The notes beneath the pieces are model-generated. The model was not told where the DNA came from. It made no database searches and saw only the letters and a list, made by a program, of their open reading frames with translations. A DNA stretch of 64,000 nucleotides from Thamnidium elegans (taxonomy: Eukaryota; Mucoromycota; Mucoromycetes; Mucorales; Mucoraceae): NCBI GenBank assembly GCA_025201345.1, contig JAIXMG010000028.1:250001-314000 (forward strand). The letters run 5' to 3'. Positions 35,852 through 48,282 of the stretch are shown in pieces. The translations under genes were made by a program, and so were the position numbers. How positions within the stretch are numbered: the stretch's first letter is position 1; every line of letters starts with the position of its first letter.

Positions 35852-38800
35852 TTTATATATAAAAAAGGAGGAGAGGGGGGATAATATAATATTTTAATAA
35901 AAGTTAAAAGAAAAAGGGAAAAATAAAAAAAATAAAAAGGAAATTTTTATAATCAGATTATCAAAAAAAAAAAAAAAAAAAAAAGCCTCCTTAATAATAG
36001 CCAATCAAGGTTCATCAGATAAATAAAAATTATTTCACGGCCCAGTGCCCGTATTGTAGTACAAAATGAATCTGATTACGAATAAATAAATAACAAATTT
36101 CGTTTGAACCACACTCCCTGTTTAAAGAGATTAGCCAATAGCGTAACAGAAAAAAATCTGATATAATTTTAACTTTTTTTTTTTTTTTTTTTAATTCCTT
36201 TGAGATCATTCCGTGCGTACATAAGTAAATAAGTAAGAGACTCTGTAACAAGTTATATTTTATCTATTATCTAATGAATACCCTTTTTCTTTTAAAAAAA
36301 ATTTACACTGATTAATTTATTTTTTTTATATATAAACATTACATGTATTGTTTATTTTAAAAAGTTAAGGTAATCCCTACGACGAAAAAAAAAAAGCAAG
36401 AGATTGCGTTACAAGTCGTACAATTTAGTGGAGCATCTGATAACAAAAAGAAAACAGCGCTCAAAAAAAAAACCAACATTTGAATATTATTAAAAACTGA
36501 TCAAAAAACGGAAAATCGTTTCTGACCAATTTCTTTTTCTTCTTCAAACACATGAATAATAACAAAAAATACGTTGTATTGTTTGTTTTCTTTTTCTTTT
36601 GTTAGGTAACGTTGAATTTTATTTTTTTAAATATGCGGCCTGCAAATAAATAATTATCAGATGGAACATACTTTTAGTCTTTTATAGTAAAACTTTTTAC
36701 ATTTAATATGCAAGTACAATGTTATACATGTGTATATTAAGATAAATTCAATGTCTATGTAATTATTGGGGGGATTCGGTTACTCTAAAAATTAAACTTG
36801 TTGCAACCGGAACTCCCCACAATTTCTATCCTTTCATACACCTAAAAATACATCAATTTATCCGAACTCCCGTTGTTTCCTTTAAATGGTATAAAACGCA
36901 GTGGCGACCTTGTTTACATGGTAAACAAAAACTCACCCCTACCCTTATTCAATTTGGTATAAACGAATCAGATGAGAGCGGGTATAGGTATTATACACGT
37001 AAAAGCGAGGGCCTAGGTTAGTTTAAATATTTATAGATATTTTAGTTAGAAAATGTTTAGAACGACAATAAACTGAATAAAAAGAAAACAATATTTAGAT
37101 TACAAGTGTTTACATACGTACTTGATAAGTGTAGATAGTTTGATTTATCTGATAAAGTATTATATACAAAAGGGTTACCCTTTTTGTACTTTTTATTTTA
37201 TTTTTACAATAGACTTTATTGTTTATGAATATACATTGTTATACAAATGTGAAGCACTTTATAGATCAAAGGGATACAATACACAGACAACAAGTGTTGT
37301 TTATCAAATGACTATCTTAATATTTACTATTGTTTTTATTTTAAAAAAGATAGACACAAGATCATTTGGTCTCTATTCAATTGTTTTCTGTATAATATGA
37401 ATCAACTTGAACTAAACTATTTAAGAGCCCCAGAACTAATTATTAAAGCCCCATGAACAAAATTTTCAGATACCCCCCTTCTACAGCAGACCTACATCTC
37501 TCCCCCATTCATTTTATTCGTGAAATCTTTTTAAAAGTCAAATTGTCATTGTTACAATTGTTTTTTTGTTTTTTTGTTTTTTTTTTTTAGTATCGCTCGG
37601 ATCTGGTTCCACGCTAGAAGGAAGCATGGGAAAAGCTTGTCAATACACATGACAACGTGCGCACATTCCCTTTTCTTTGCCAGTAACATTTCATGTGTGT
37701 ATTACCTCTTGATGACTTCAATGCTATTGTTATTTACTTCAGTTCCGTAAGACCTAAATAGAGTTAGCGCTAACGAGTAAGAAAACGAAAACTTTCTTTT
37801 GGTTCACTTTTCACTTTTTTTTTAAGTTGATTAAAATGGAATTCCCCTTTTTCTTGTGTAGATGATAGAGTTCAGTTATAATTCAGGTGTGGCTGAATAA
37901 AACGTTTCTTTCTTGCTATGTTTTATTTTATTTTTTTGTGGAGAAGGGGAAACTTATAAGCGAATATGTATTAATATTAAATCGTGAAACTAAACCTAAC
38001 CTCACAAGGTATACTTTCTTGCACTTTTTTGTCTTATTTTTATTGGTAAGTTTTTTTTTATCGTCATGATTATCTACTACGTATTATGCTGATCCAGTAG
38101 TTATACACTAACTAGTAGTAAATGAAGATCAATATCCTGTATTACAATTCCAAAAAAATGGTGTCCATGTTACAATTAACTTTAAAAAAAAAAAGAAGCT
38201 TGTGACGTCCACTGGAATAATAATTTATATTACCTACGTTATCTCTATGCGAGATTAGATAGTACTTCTTATCTTGTTATTGGGAAATTGCATACATATA
38301 CACGAGGACATTATAAATCCCGTTTATTACATTCTTACATATTAAGAATTAAGTAACACGATATGAGCCCATACGCATATATTTGATACGTTTCCCCCCT
38401 ATAAATTTGATAATGAATAATGATGAGCGTTTTTGACATTGATATGATAGCTTCAGTAGTTGATGATAATCAAAATTTTTTTTTTTTAATATTTTTTTTT
38501 TCGGGAAAACAAATACCGTGTTTTCCTTTTCCCCTCAAATTTTAATTGATACGCGTCAGTACGTTTTAAAGTATCATTCGTTGCCTAGTTACAGTTCTGA
38601 CATATTTATCTTTATAACGTAACAAAAAAGATATCTTATTAAAATTACGTGTGAAGGGACGGACTTGTTCTGGGCGTACCCGGCAAGAGTTGTTACAAAT
38701 ATTCATATAACATAATTATTACTTGACCGTTTATCGACACTCTCCAGCAAACTCCTTTGGGGACGCGGAGCGCACGCCTAGGATTTCCCATAAACACTGT

Positions 38801-39133
38801 CGTACATCGCTTAAATTAACATTTGTCGATCAATATCTGCTCATATTTAGTTTCAAAAAGAAAAAGGAACAATAAAAAAACAGAGAAAGTTTGCTCTATT
38901 TATATAGAATAGACTTGTTGTACGAGTCACAAGGCTGTTCTCAGCTTATCCGCATGTCAATCGGCTATTGAACAAAAACTATATGAATTGGAGGCCATAG
39001 GAATCGATCGGCAACCGGCAGTATGCATCTACTTATTTCCCCCGACATTGTGGCTTACATGTCCCAAATAAAAATGATCACATTTCAATTATCAAAACCA
39101 ATTTTTACTTTATTATTTTACTTCGGATTTTTT
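35852..39133. other. long gene-free AT-rich region
   Basis: 3.3 kb upstream of mitoferrin. No ORF with a recognisable domain; the 92-codon ORF at 37122-37400 is an AT-rich hydrophobic reading without family signs. Small GC-richer patches at 38655-38690 and 38750-38790 have no tRNA-like A/B boxes. Poly-A runs occur at 35963-35984. Confidence 0.45.
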
Positions 39134-39650
39134 TTAATTTTTTTGAGTTCGCATGTTAACGTTGTTAGGGAGCGATTCAGTATTTTGTTTTATGATTAAA
39201 TCTCTATATATTCTTTTGAAGTCTATAATAGCTTTGTTTAAAGTATCTACAACAGCATAATCATCATTATTTTCGTAAGTGATGTTTACTGAGAGCAGAT
39301 TTTGAAGCTCTAATAGATTGGAAGATAATTCATTATTAATATTATTAGTATCAATATGAATATCTTCATTAGTATTGTTATTGTTGTTGTTACCATCTTC
39401 GATTTGATTTAATTCGATGAGCTGGCTGCCCACCGTATTGAAATCAGTGTTGATAGTTGGTTGAACTATTTCCAAAGCAGGCATGAACCTCTGTATGAGA
39501 AACATATGCTTACAAACCGTTCTACGGTAAACGAAGTAATGGCATTGGCAAGAAATGAGGACACCTTCTTCACTGACGCATACGTCGTACATAGCTTCTC
39601 CATCCATAAAAGATCTTGCTTTGAAATCAAAAAAGCTCTTCCTTCTTTAA
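39134..39650 (-). pseudogene. SWIM zinc-finger C-terminal fragment of a Mutator-like transposase
   Basis: An ORF of 157 residues (Met at 39607) that stays open a little further upstream to about 39645 (RRKSFFDFKARSFMDGEA). It contains a SWIM-type CxCxnCxH finger, SCQCHYFVYRRTVCKHMFLI, followed by a low-complexity tail rich in Asn, Asp and Ile and ending RTQKN. SWIM fingers of this form sit near the C-terminus of MULE transposases and of proteins domesticated from them, preceded by a FxARSFxDG-like segment as here. Upstream on the same strand, frames are broken by several stops, and no DDE core could be found. It is therefore probably the tail of a dead element; a short domesticated gene is the alternative. 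Confidence 0.55.
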
Positions 39651-40389
39651 CATCACAGCCACACTACAAAAATATACAAAGGGTTGGATTTTCAGAATTT
39701 CAACAAACCATCCTTCCTCTGTCCTCTGTGACAGCCTTATTACTTGATGATTTGTTAAGAGGCATTGACAGCTGATTTCGAGTACTGGCCATCAATCAAT
39801 CCAATATACAAAATTATAACTGAAAAGTATAGAGACCATTGCCCTGTCAATTTTTCTACTTCCTACTGCTCACCAACAGAAAACCAACAGTTATTATCTA
39901 CTCGTTTCACATATCTTTATTCTTTTACTGCTTTTTTCTTGACTCCTCCTTTATACTATCTTTTTTTTTTCAATTGTAAAACATAACACTATCTTAACAA
40001 CTAAACATAACACTGTCTTAATAATTATGTTTTTTAATCTTTTTTTTTTTTGTAAAGCGATACTTCTTGATATATTTATTAATAAACGTGTCAGAAAGTT
40101 TGATAAAAGTCTTAAAAAGAAAGATGATATTTATTATTTAAAAAGAAAGAGTCGTTATTTATATAAAAAAGAAGAGTTTAATGATAGTTGAATCAGATGA
40201 TGACAAAAATTGAGGGTCATGAATAATTATTAGTATTCATAACAAACATAGCAAAAATGATCCTTTATGGAAATGAACGGGCCGAGATATTTGCAGTAAT
40301 ATTTGAGTGAGGCAGATCCTGGTAAATAATAATAAACAATCGTTTATAATTACTGTGTTATTTTGAATAGGTTATTTCCCTAACAGTAT
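39651..40389. other. spacer between two transposase relics
   Basis: AT-rich DNA between the SWIM fragment and the Tc1/mariner relic. The plus-strand ORFs at 39765-39986 and 39461-39775 have no family signs. Possible element ends could not be defined. Confidence 0.35.
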
Positions 40390-41110
40390 CGCGAACATTT
40401 TTTATAAGGAAAATCAACTAGATGCAAATTTTCCAAAAATGATGAAGGTATAGCGTACCATTCATCACGAAGGGATGACTCTAGTTGACCGACGTTTTTT
40501 ATCTGATAACTACGACTCTCAATACGTCTTTCCAAGTAATCCTAGACATGTTCAACTGTATTGAGGTCTGGGCTCTGTGCTGGCCAAAAATCGAACCCTT
40601 CAATCCCACATCTCTTCTTGTACCAGCTAGCATAACTGCCACTATGGCAGGATGCGCCGTCTTCTTGGAATATAAACTACCTAGACTCTTTCAAAGATAA
40701 TCCTTCTATCCAGGGGAGAAAGTTATTAGATAGATAGTCAATATAGGCTTCCTGATTGATGATGCCTTTCATGACAACAAGTGGCCCTAATCTTGCATCC
40801 CGAAATCACCCCCCAAATCATCACTGAACCGTTTCCAAACTTCGCAGTTTTCTTTACAAAATTTGGGAAATACCTTTAACCTTTTTTTCTGATAACACAT
40901 ACTCTCCCATCACTACCTTGTACGTTAAATTTGGACTCGTCCGACCAAATGACACTTTTCTACTGTTCTCGAGTCCAATCCACTTTATCTTTCGCCCAAA
41001 GAAGTCTTTTTTGCATGTGACTAGTTGTCAGCTTTGGTGAGTAAGAACCAAACCCGTTTATAGCAGCGTACTTGATCAGAGTCTCTAAATGTATATTGAT
41101 CTTGGCGACC
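40390..41110 (-). pseudogene. decayed Tc1/mariner-type transposase
   Basis: Minus-strand pieces give the DDE core in order. First Asp: VIWSDESKFNVQGSDG near 40930-40970. Second Asp: FIFQEDGASCHSGSYASWYK near 40625-40690. Third acidic residue: PAQSPDLNTVEHV near 40545-40585, with 35 residues between second and third. The layout is that of the Tc1 DD34E group, possibly with one indel. In-frame stops (just before FIFQEDG, and after NTVEHV) and shifted segments show it is dead. No terminal inverted repeats were recognised. Confidence 0.75.
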
Positions 41111-41591
41111 TTTAACTTCTCGTTATGACATCAAAAATCTAAAGTGGACAATAAATAAAGGATTTCAGAGTAGCTCCAAATACTTTGATACGTATATTTA
41201 TTCGAACTATTTACTTCTAATTACATTACTTATAAGTTACTGTTTATTTATGGATATATCAGAAAACTATATTATATTGTCACTAGAAAAAAAAGTCCTT
41301 GTGCAGTATTTTTATTGCCGGACGTATAATTATCCCACCCGCTGTTCAACATAAGACTATTACCGTATTCAAATAATTGGTTACAGGTACAAAAAAAAAA
41401 AAAAAAAAAAAAAAGATTTAGGGTAATTTACAGTTTATTTCTATATATGTGGTATTGTACAAAATCAGTCATAAAAAAACCAAGGAATAAAACATGTGTA
41501 AAGAAAAAAAATATAAATAGTATACAATATAGTGATCAGCAGAGATTTTTTTTAACTGTACATTGAAGGGAGGAAAAAAAAAAAAGGTTAT
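41111..41591. other. ADAM 3' flank and AT-rich spacer
   Basis: Contains the 3' untranslated side of the ADAM gene and a poly-A run at 41390-41414. No gene was seen. Confidence 0.4.
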
Positions 41592-44500
41592 TTAAATGAC
41601 ACCCTCGTGGTAAGGTCTTTGTTGGTTAGCTCCATGGGGAGGAGGAGTAGGATATGTAGCGGGAGATTGAGGTGGTGGAGGAGGGTAAGCAGCATTTGCA
41701 GGAGATGGAGAGAATGCTGGAGCGGGAGAATGAGGTGGAGGAGTAGAGACACCGCCACGATTATTGTGTTGCCAGCTATTAGCATTGTTTAATTCATAGC
41801 CTTCTTGTTGGTTATAAACAGGGAGAGGAGTTTGGGGGCCATAATTAGCACCGTTGTATTGAGCAGGATCAACCCAACCATTGGCAGGAGGAGGCGTGTA
41901 ATAAGGTTGTTGGTTGGAAGGAGGAGGAGGATAATAAGGAGGCTGGGCGTTATTATACTGACCATACTGAGGTTGCTGTTGACCTGGAATAACATAGGTT
42001 GTTGTCTTTCCAATATTACGATACCTTGAAGAATTTGAGTAGCAACAACAACGGAAAAAACAAAAGATTAATAATAAGCCAACAAAGATAGCAACCGGAA
42101 TTACAATTTGCTTATTATTATCGATCCAGTTTTTAGCATTGTTACCAAAATTATCAGAATTACATTTGCCTGCTTTACAAGTACTGGCGACACCGCAAGG
42201 CGTACCGTCTATAAAGTTACCAGGAAACAAAATACATGAGAAAGAAGAACGAGGGTCTTGACAGGTTAATTGGCATCCGTTATCGGAACCGCAGGATTTC
42301 TTGATGCCTGAGGAGACACCGCGAGCAACACATTGTGAATCTCTAGAAGTACATTGACCAGAAGCACATTTAAGTCCCTTTGAGCAATCAGTTAAATCGT
42401 CTTTATACTTATCAGGAGGACAGTCGCCTGATGTACCAGAACATACTTCAGCAATATCACACTCTGTAGAAGCAGCTCTACAGGTATAATTAGCAGGTCT
42501 AATTTGACAATTGTTACAACAAAGGTCATTGAAATCACTAAATAAAAAAAAAAATAGAGGCATTGTCTTAATAAAAAAAGTTACTCTGCAAATAATAATA
42601 AAAAAAAAAGGGGGGGGGGACTTACTCGCAAACAGCGCCAGTCTTAAATTTACAAGTTGCAGGATCACAACAAGCATTATCTTGTCCACCAGTATCACAC
42701 TCTTCACCTTCTTCTTTAATACCGTTACCACACATTTTCAGAGTAGTGACATTTCTAGTACCAGGATCTATTTTTAATTTTAGCGTCACACTTTTTTCTT
42801 TGTTTGTCTACTTATAATCTACCTTCAATACAAGATAAAAATTGGGGCATGGCGCTACAAATGGTTTTAATACTACAAGGACTGAATGCGTCAGAAGAGG
42901 CATTACTAGTAGGGTTCATAAAGTATTCTCCCCCAGCGTCGCATTGGGTGTCACTGTAAGGACAACATTGACAAGAACTGCCAGAACAAGGACAGTTTTG
43001 AGCCGTACAATCATGAATTGCACCTGTGCAATTAAAAAAGTACATAAATAAATTAAATTAATGATAAAATGTTACTTTTTTTTAAAAATTTACCAAAACC
43101 ATGACCAATTTCATGAGCTACGACTTTCCATTCATCACGAACTAATAACAAAAGTGTTAATATATTGTACTCATTTTGTAGATACGATTTTTTTTTTTAA
43201 AAAAAAAAACTTACTGATTGACGATACACCAGTACCTGAAGTAGTTTGGCCTTTAACGCCGGAAGAACTAGCACCTGTGTTACAAACTTGACCTAACCAA
43301 GCGATACCAACCTCTGGGCCAGTACTAAAAAATAAACAAAAAATTAGTAAAAATGTGGGTAATTTTATATCGTGTGTAACACCCTTACGCGCAGTTTGTC
43401 ATCAAGTGCCATAAACCAGCACCATCGTTACCGATTGCACCTCTCCAAGCACTAAAATCACTTAGACGATCAGAAATAGTGTAAGAATTAGAGCATTGTT
43501 GATTCCAAGGAGTACGAGAAGCGGGTGCAGTAGGACATGTAGAATCCATAATAGTAATATTAATTAATCCGATAGCAACGTTAAATGAAGAACTGTAAGC
43601 TGAACTGACGGAATTCCAATCATTAATAATTTGAGAACGAGCCTGATCTGTTGTTTGATAATGTTTAACATATGTACAATCAGCAGCGACACCCATATAA
43701 AGAACTTTTTTTTGATAATTGTTGTTAGTTTTTTTATATTATATATGTGTGTGTGTGAAACACAAAACAACAACTTACTTTTTTTAGCTGTAGGACAACC
43801 TTCGGGAGCACGTTTCGATAGCGTTTTGCCGACATTTAAAGAACCAAAGTTGCTGGTAACAGGTTTGATTGCAAATGGATCATGAATAACAGATCTATCT
43901 AATAAAGAGTTTGTATGTGATAATCTATCGAATCCACAACCACCACTACTACCACTGCTACTATTGGGTAACTCTTTTTCAATTGTATTAGAATCACGGT
44001 ACATAATCATATGTACATCATTTACAGATTGTAATTCTGCATCGTCAGATCTTTTAGTAAGTTGATAATTATCGGTAAGTTTGACATGATGCGTATCTCC
44101 ATAAATGCTAAAAGCCCCCTCAAACATGGGATAATCAAGTTCATGTCTATTTATATATAAGAATTAGTTATATATTTTTTTTTTGATTATATTATATCTT
44201 ACTTTATATCATTTCGGACTATAATTCTAGCCCAACCTAATACACCCGGCTCGTTTTCCATATCTTGTTCAGCTTGTAATCCAGAAAGCCACCAATGGTC
44301 GGAATAGATATCATCAATAACATAACCTCTATATACTCGGTAATCTGAAGGGTTTATAGCAGTAGACTTTCCTTGGTGATGAAATACGGCATTAGGATGA
44401 AATAAGTCAAGATTAGGAGTTAAATGTAAATAAATAGTCTTGTTGAAAGCATTGACAGTGAGTCTTAAAGAGTCGTCGTATTCTAAAGAACGGACATTGG

Positions 44501-44750
44501 GTTGATAATGATTATTTTCGGATATTCCTCTCTTTTCAAAAAAATTGTTGGAACGTTGCGCTATATCTAGTTGTACACCAGAAATTGGTTCAACCCACAG
44601 TAATTGTTTATTGTTTACACTATGACCTGAAGGGTAAAATAATAATTTGTTAGCTCCCTTAACAATAAAAATTGACATGTAATATGCCCTACCTTTTACT
44701 AGAGAAAATAAAAGTAAAGACAGGTATATTATCTTGCAAAAGTAATTCAT
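41592..44750 (-). CDS. ADAM-type membrane metalloprotease with disintegrin domain
   Basis: Nine exons from the right: 44693-44750, 44203-44626, 43779-44146, 43389-43704, 43215-43324, 43094-43141, 42823-43023, 42626-42767 and 41592-42537; about 870 residues. A signal peptide opens the protein ([16 protein letters not shown]). A prodomain with YxxH-type segments follows. The reprolysin catalytic motif [13 protein letters not shown] (His435, Glu436, His439, His445) is complete, with a Met-turn at YFMNPTS. A Cys-rich disintegrin domain ([16 protein letters not shown]) and a further Cys-rich region lead to a membrane helix at about 699-718. The cytosolic tail is rich in Pro, Gln and Tyr ([15 protein letters not shown]), suited to SH3 or WW partners. 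Likely an ectodomain sheddase. The 66-nt first intron is in frame, but has a clear CTAAC branch site and TTCAG acceptor. Confidence 0.92.
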
Positions 44751-44758
44751 TATACAAA

Positions 44759-44793
<35 letters not shown>

Positions 44794-45842
44794 TACAGAA
44801 AAGAAAAAGGGAAAAAAGAGACTATTTAAAAGAAAAAGGGAAAAAAAAGTAACGCAATTTTGAATAATTATAGGTATTTAAGTTGGGCCAATTAAAATCA
44901 CGCGTAATTTTGGCGCCGTGAACACTTTGTTAAAATTCTTCATATTCTTTTTAAAATGCCAAGAGTTAGAAAAAGGTGTTATTCTGACGTATTTCAGTTC
45001 TTTTTTAAGAATTTACCGTGTAAATTTAGATTCATAGCTGAGCAACCTTTGAAAAAAAAAAAAAAAGTAAATGCACACATTAGCCACACTACTTGTACCT
45101 CTTTATTGTGCTACTACCTTCCAGAACTTTTTTTTTGCAGCGTACCTGAGTTTTGTAATCCGAAACTGGTTTATAAATAAATATGGACTGTATCATTTGT
45201 AAGTGACTTGGAATAATATCATTCATTACAGATCTCTTTAACGTCAATCAATAGCAATAAATACTTCAAGCGCTATAAACAGACGTCACACCCTTGATTC
45301 TAAGTAACATTATATTATCTGACAACGTTACACTGGCCACTTTTTATCATGATTAAATAAACCTCCTTTTTATGATAATTAACTTGCCGACTTTTTTTTT
45401 AACCGTAATCCAAGTCTTTCTCCTTTAAAGATAACTACTATATATCCTTTTCATGTGTATACAAGCAACTCGAGCTTAGTACGTACTCCTTTTTTTTTTT
45501 TTTTTTTTTTCCAAAAGGGTTACTATCTATGCAAACGGATATTGAATTACTATCTATAGTCGTACTAAACTAATCAGTTGAGCTCTCACACAAACAAAGG
45601 TTTGCACTATTTTCAAGTGTCCCAATAAATTCTACTAGAATTGACGTTCGAATACGACAAACAAATATGATTAATTTATATCTTCTTTAAGTGTACATAG
45701 CAAACGCATGTGGTAATAAGATTTTTCTGTTTGCAACAAGAATTTCCCCAATAAAAAAGCGTATATTTTTTTTTATGGAGCATAAAGTTTAGAGTATGAA
45801 AATAATAATGTGATAAAATGCAAATTTTATTATAAGAAAAAA
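44751..45842. other. ADAM promoter side and beta-adaptin 3' flank
   Basis: Starts with a run of 31 A (44761-44791) directly upstream of the ADAM start, then AT-rich DNA. The ORF at 44956-45180 has no recognisable domain. Copy 2 of the 46-bp repeat is inside. Confidence 0.45.
45740..45785. repeat. dispersed 46-bp repeat, copy 2
   Basis: Matches 16070-16115 along its length with scattered differences and a longer T run in the middle. See copy 1 for the peptide reading on the minus strand. Confidence 0.45.
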
Positions 45843-48125
45843 TTACTGTAAGAGATCAGTGGAATATGGGTTATTAGTTTGGTTAGGTACAACACGGTTA
45901 TTACTTGTAGCAGCATTATAGCTCCAATCATTAAATTGAGCAGTTGCTTGCTGCTGTTGGGCTTGATATTGTTCTTGAGGTTGTTGTTGAGCTGGAGGGT
46001 CTTGGTATGGTTCTTGAGGTCTTTGTTGTGGTGGTGATTGGAATGCCTTTTGTCCATTTCTAGATTGAAGAGCAGGAGAGGGTAACAAATAACGAGGCTT
46101 ATAACGGTTGATAAACGCAGTAGGACTCTTGTGATAAATAGAAGCTAATGAACCTACATGAAGCAATAACTCGTCCAAGAAATTGGGATCCAAGTTATCA
46201 CTTTCAGTTGTAATAGCAGGTTTATCAGACAAGACCACAGCTTTTGCAGCAGCAGGGTCAGTTGAAAGCAAACGCCAGTAGATATAACCACGATCACGTA
46301 AATCAGGATTATCTACTTCTTCTGTAGCCCATTTTAATACTTTGGGCACCAGCTCTTGACCTACTGTAGGTCTTTGTACAAATAATTTGACAGTAGCAGT
46401 TAATAAAGCCAATTGCACTTCATAAGGTTCTTCCAAAAAGGTGTATAAAAAGTCGTCCAAGAGTTGATCAGCATTTTCAATTCTATCAGCGTATTGTCCA
46501 ATAATCCAAATCATGGAAGCCTTGGCTTCAGGTTCATCAAGGTCATCCAAGTTTTCACAAAGTGTTGAAATAATGCTCTCGTATTGGTTAGGGTATTTTC
46601 TAAAGATATCACGAATAACAACAATTGCTTCTTGAACAACATAATTGACTTTGGTTTGAATTAATTCTAATAATGCTGCAATACATCTATCAGCTGCTGA
46701 TTCAATCTTAACAGCTAATCTACCAATGGCTCTAACTGCCTTTCTAACAAAATCTACATCTACTTCTGCAGCATATCTACATTTATAAATTTATGAGCAT
46801 ATGACGTCTTACAGAGAGAGAGAGAGAAAAAAAATATGCAAGTCTTACTCTTTCAATTCGTTCAATACTAAATCTACATTTTTATCATTTGCCAATCGAA
46901 AGATAATTTCCAATTTACCCAATTTGACACAAATAGGATCATCGTATTTACAAAAAAAGACCTTGATATCATTCTTGAGGATTTCAGGTCTTCTTTGAAT
47001 GATCAATTGAATATTACGTAAAGCAACATATTGTACTTCATAACCAGAAGCTAATAAAGTGACTAAAGGAGGACCTAATTTTCTACAGAATTGACTGATT
47101 TCTTCTTCGTTGGACATATAGTTCATTAAATACATCATTACTTTGGTGGCAGTTAATACAACTCCAGAATTAGCGTGTTGTAAACGAGGTGAAATACGTT
47201 CCGCCAACATTTCTGCGTCGCCTGCTTCTTGAGGAACGTAATACATGAGTGCTTCCAAGATATATGTTTGACCCCATCTACACATTTATATTCATTAATA
47301 ATCCTTTACTTACATTATATATATATATAGTCTTACTCTGAACATTCTCCCAATGCAGCAACAAGTTTACTAGCAATAGAATGATTTAATCTTAATTGGA
47401 TAGTATCAGAACGTTCAGAAATTTCAGTTAATGCAGCAACAGCATTGGCAACTACCTATGTGTCAAATAAAGAGAACATGAGTTTTTTTAAAAAAAAAAC
47501 AATTGGTTTACGATAAAGGTATACTTTACTGTAGGATTAGGGTCTGCTAATAAATCTCGCAACATATCTACAAAATGTTCACTTTCGACTAATACTCTGT
47601 CATACATGTATAATTTGGCAACACAAGTAGCAGCTGTCTTTCGAACATAAGGATCTCTATCTCGAAGACTGTGTCTTAATGGATCTACCAAGACATCAAT
47701 GATTTTCTCTACTTGAATATAACCCATAGTACGAATAGCTAAAGCACGAATTAAAGGGTTAGGGTCCTCTACATCCTTGATAAACATGGAGATGGCCATC
47801 ACGGTCATGTCAGGCTTTGTTCTTGCGTAATTGATAATATATAAATAGACCATCTTTTTAATTTCTAGTACAGGTACTTGCATTACATTGAGAATATCGG
47901 GAAAAAGTGGAGACATGTCGTTTCCCATGGTCATATTGGCTACAATTTTCTTCATCACTGTCTTTTTACGTTGATGCTTTTGATCTCTCTTTTCAGAGGT
48001 TAATTCGGCACGAAGTTCCTGAATTTTACCTACAATGAGTTTAGCTTCTTTTTAAAAAAAAGAGAGAGAAACATATGATGAATGTGTTGTTATATACCTC
48101 TTTGAAAATACTTTGCGTCAGACAT
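45843..48125 (-). CDS. clathrin adaptor beta subunit (AP-1/AP-2 beta-adaptin)
   Basis: Five exons from the right: 48098-48125, 47530-48047, 47337-47455, 46849-47277 and 45843-46776, giving 675 residues. Beta-adaptin is a large subunit of AP complexes that link cargo to clathrin at the trans-Golgi/endosome (AP-1) or plasma membrane (AP-2). The adaptin N-terminal ARM/HEAT trunk is complete: [54 protein letters not shown] and [20 protein letters not shown]. The start MSDAKYFQR is the usual beta-adaptin start. After the trunk a Gln/Pro-rich hinge ([12 protein letters not shown]) ends within about 80 residues, at NPYSTDLLQ. There is no C-terminal ear domain and no LLxLD clathrin box that I can see. 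It shares a 157-base divergent promoter with the TatD-like gene. Confidence 0.92.
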
Positions 48126-48282
48126 GGTTTCTTTAATATGTTTGAATAAGAAAAGGAAACAATTAATTGCTTGGTACAACCCTTTTTCTTCGTTTTTATA
48201 TTGCAAGTCCGAATTAAATAGCACACACACGTTCTTTTTTTTTTTTTTTTTTTTAGTACTTTTCTGTTTAAAGTAAAAGAAA

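Noticed and set aside
37122..37400. 92-codon hydrophobic ORF
   Set aside because: Its composition matches AT-rich background, with no family signature and no promoter or intron signals.
38655..38790. GC-richer patches that might be small RNA genes
   Set aside because: No tRNA boxes, snRNA motifs or stable stem were recognisable by eye.
39765..39986. 73-codon plus-strand ORF near the SWIM relic
   Set aside because: No domain; it probably reads decayed transposon DNA out of frame.
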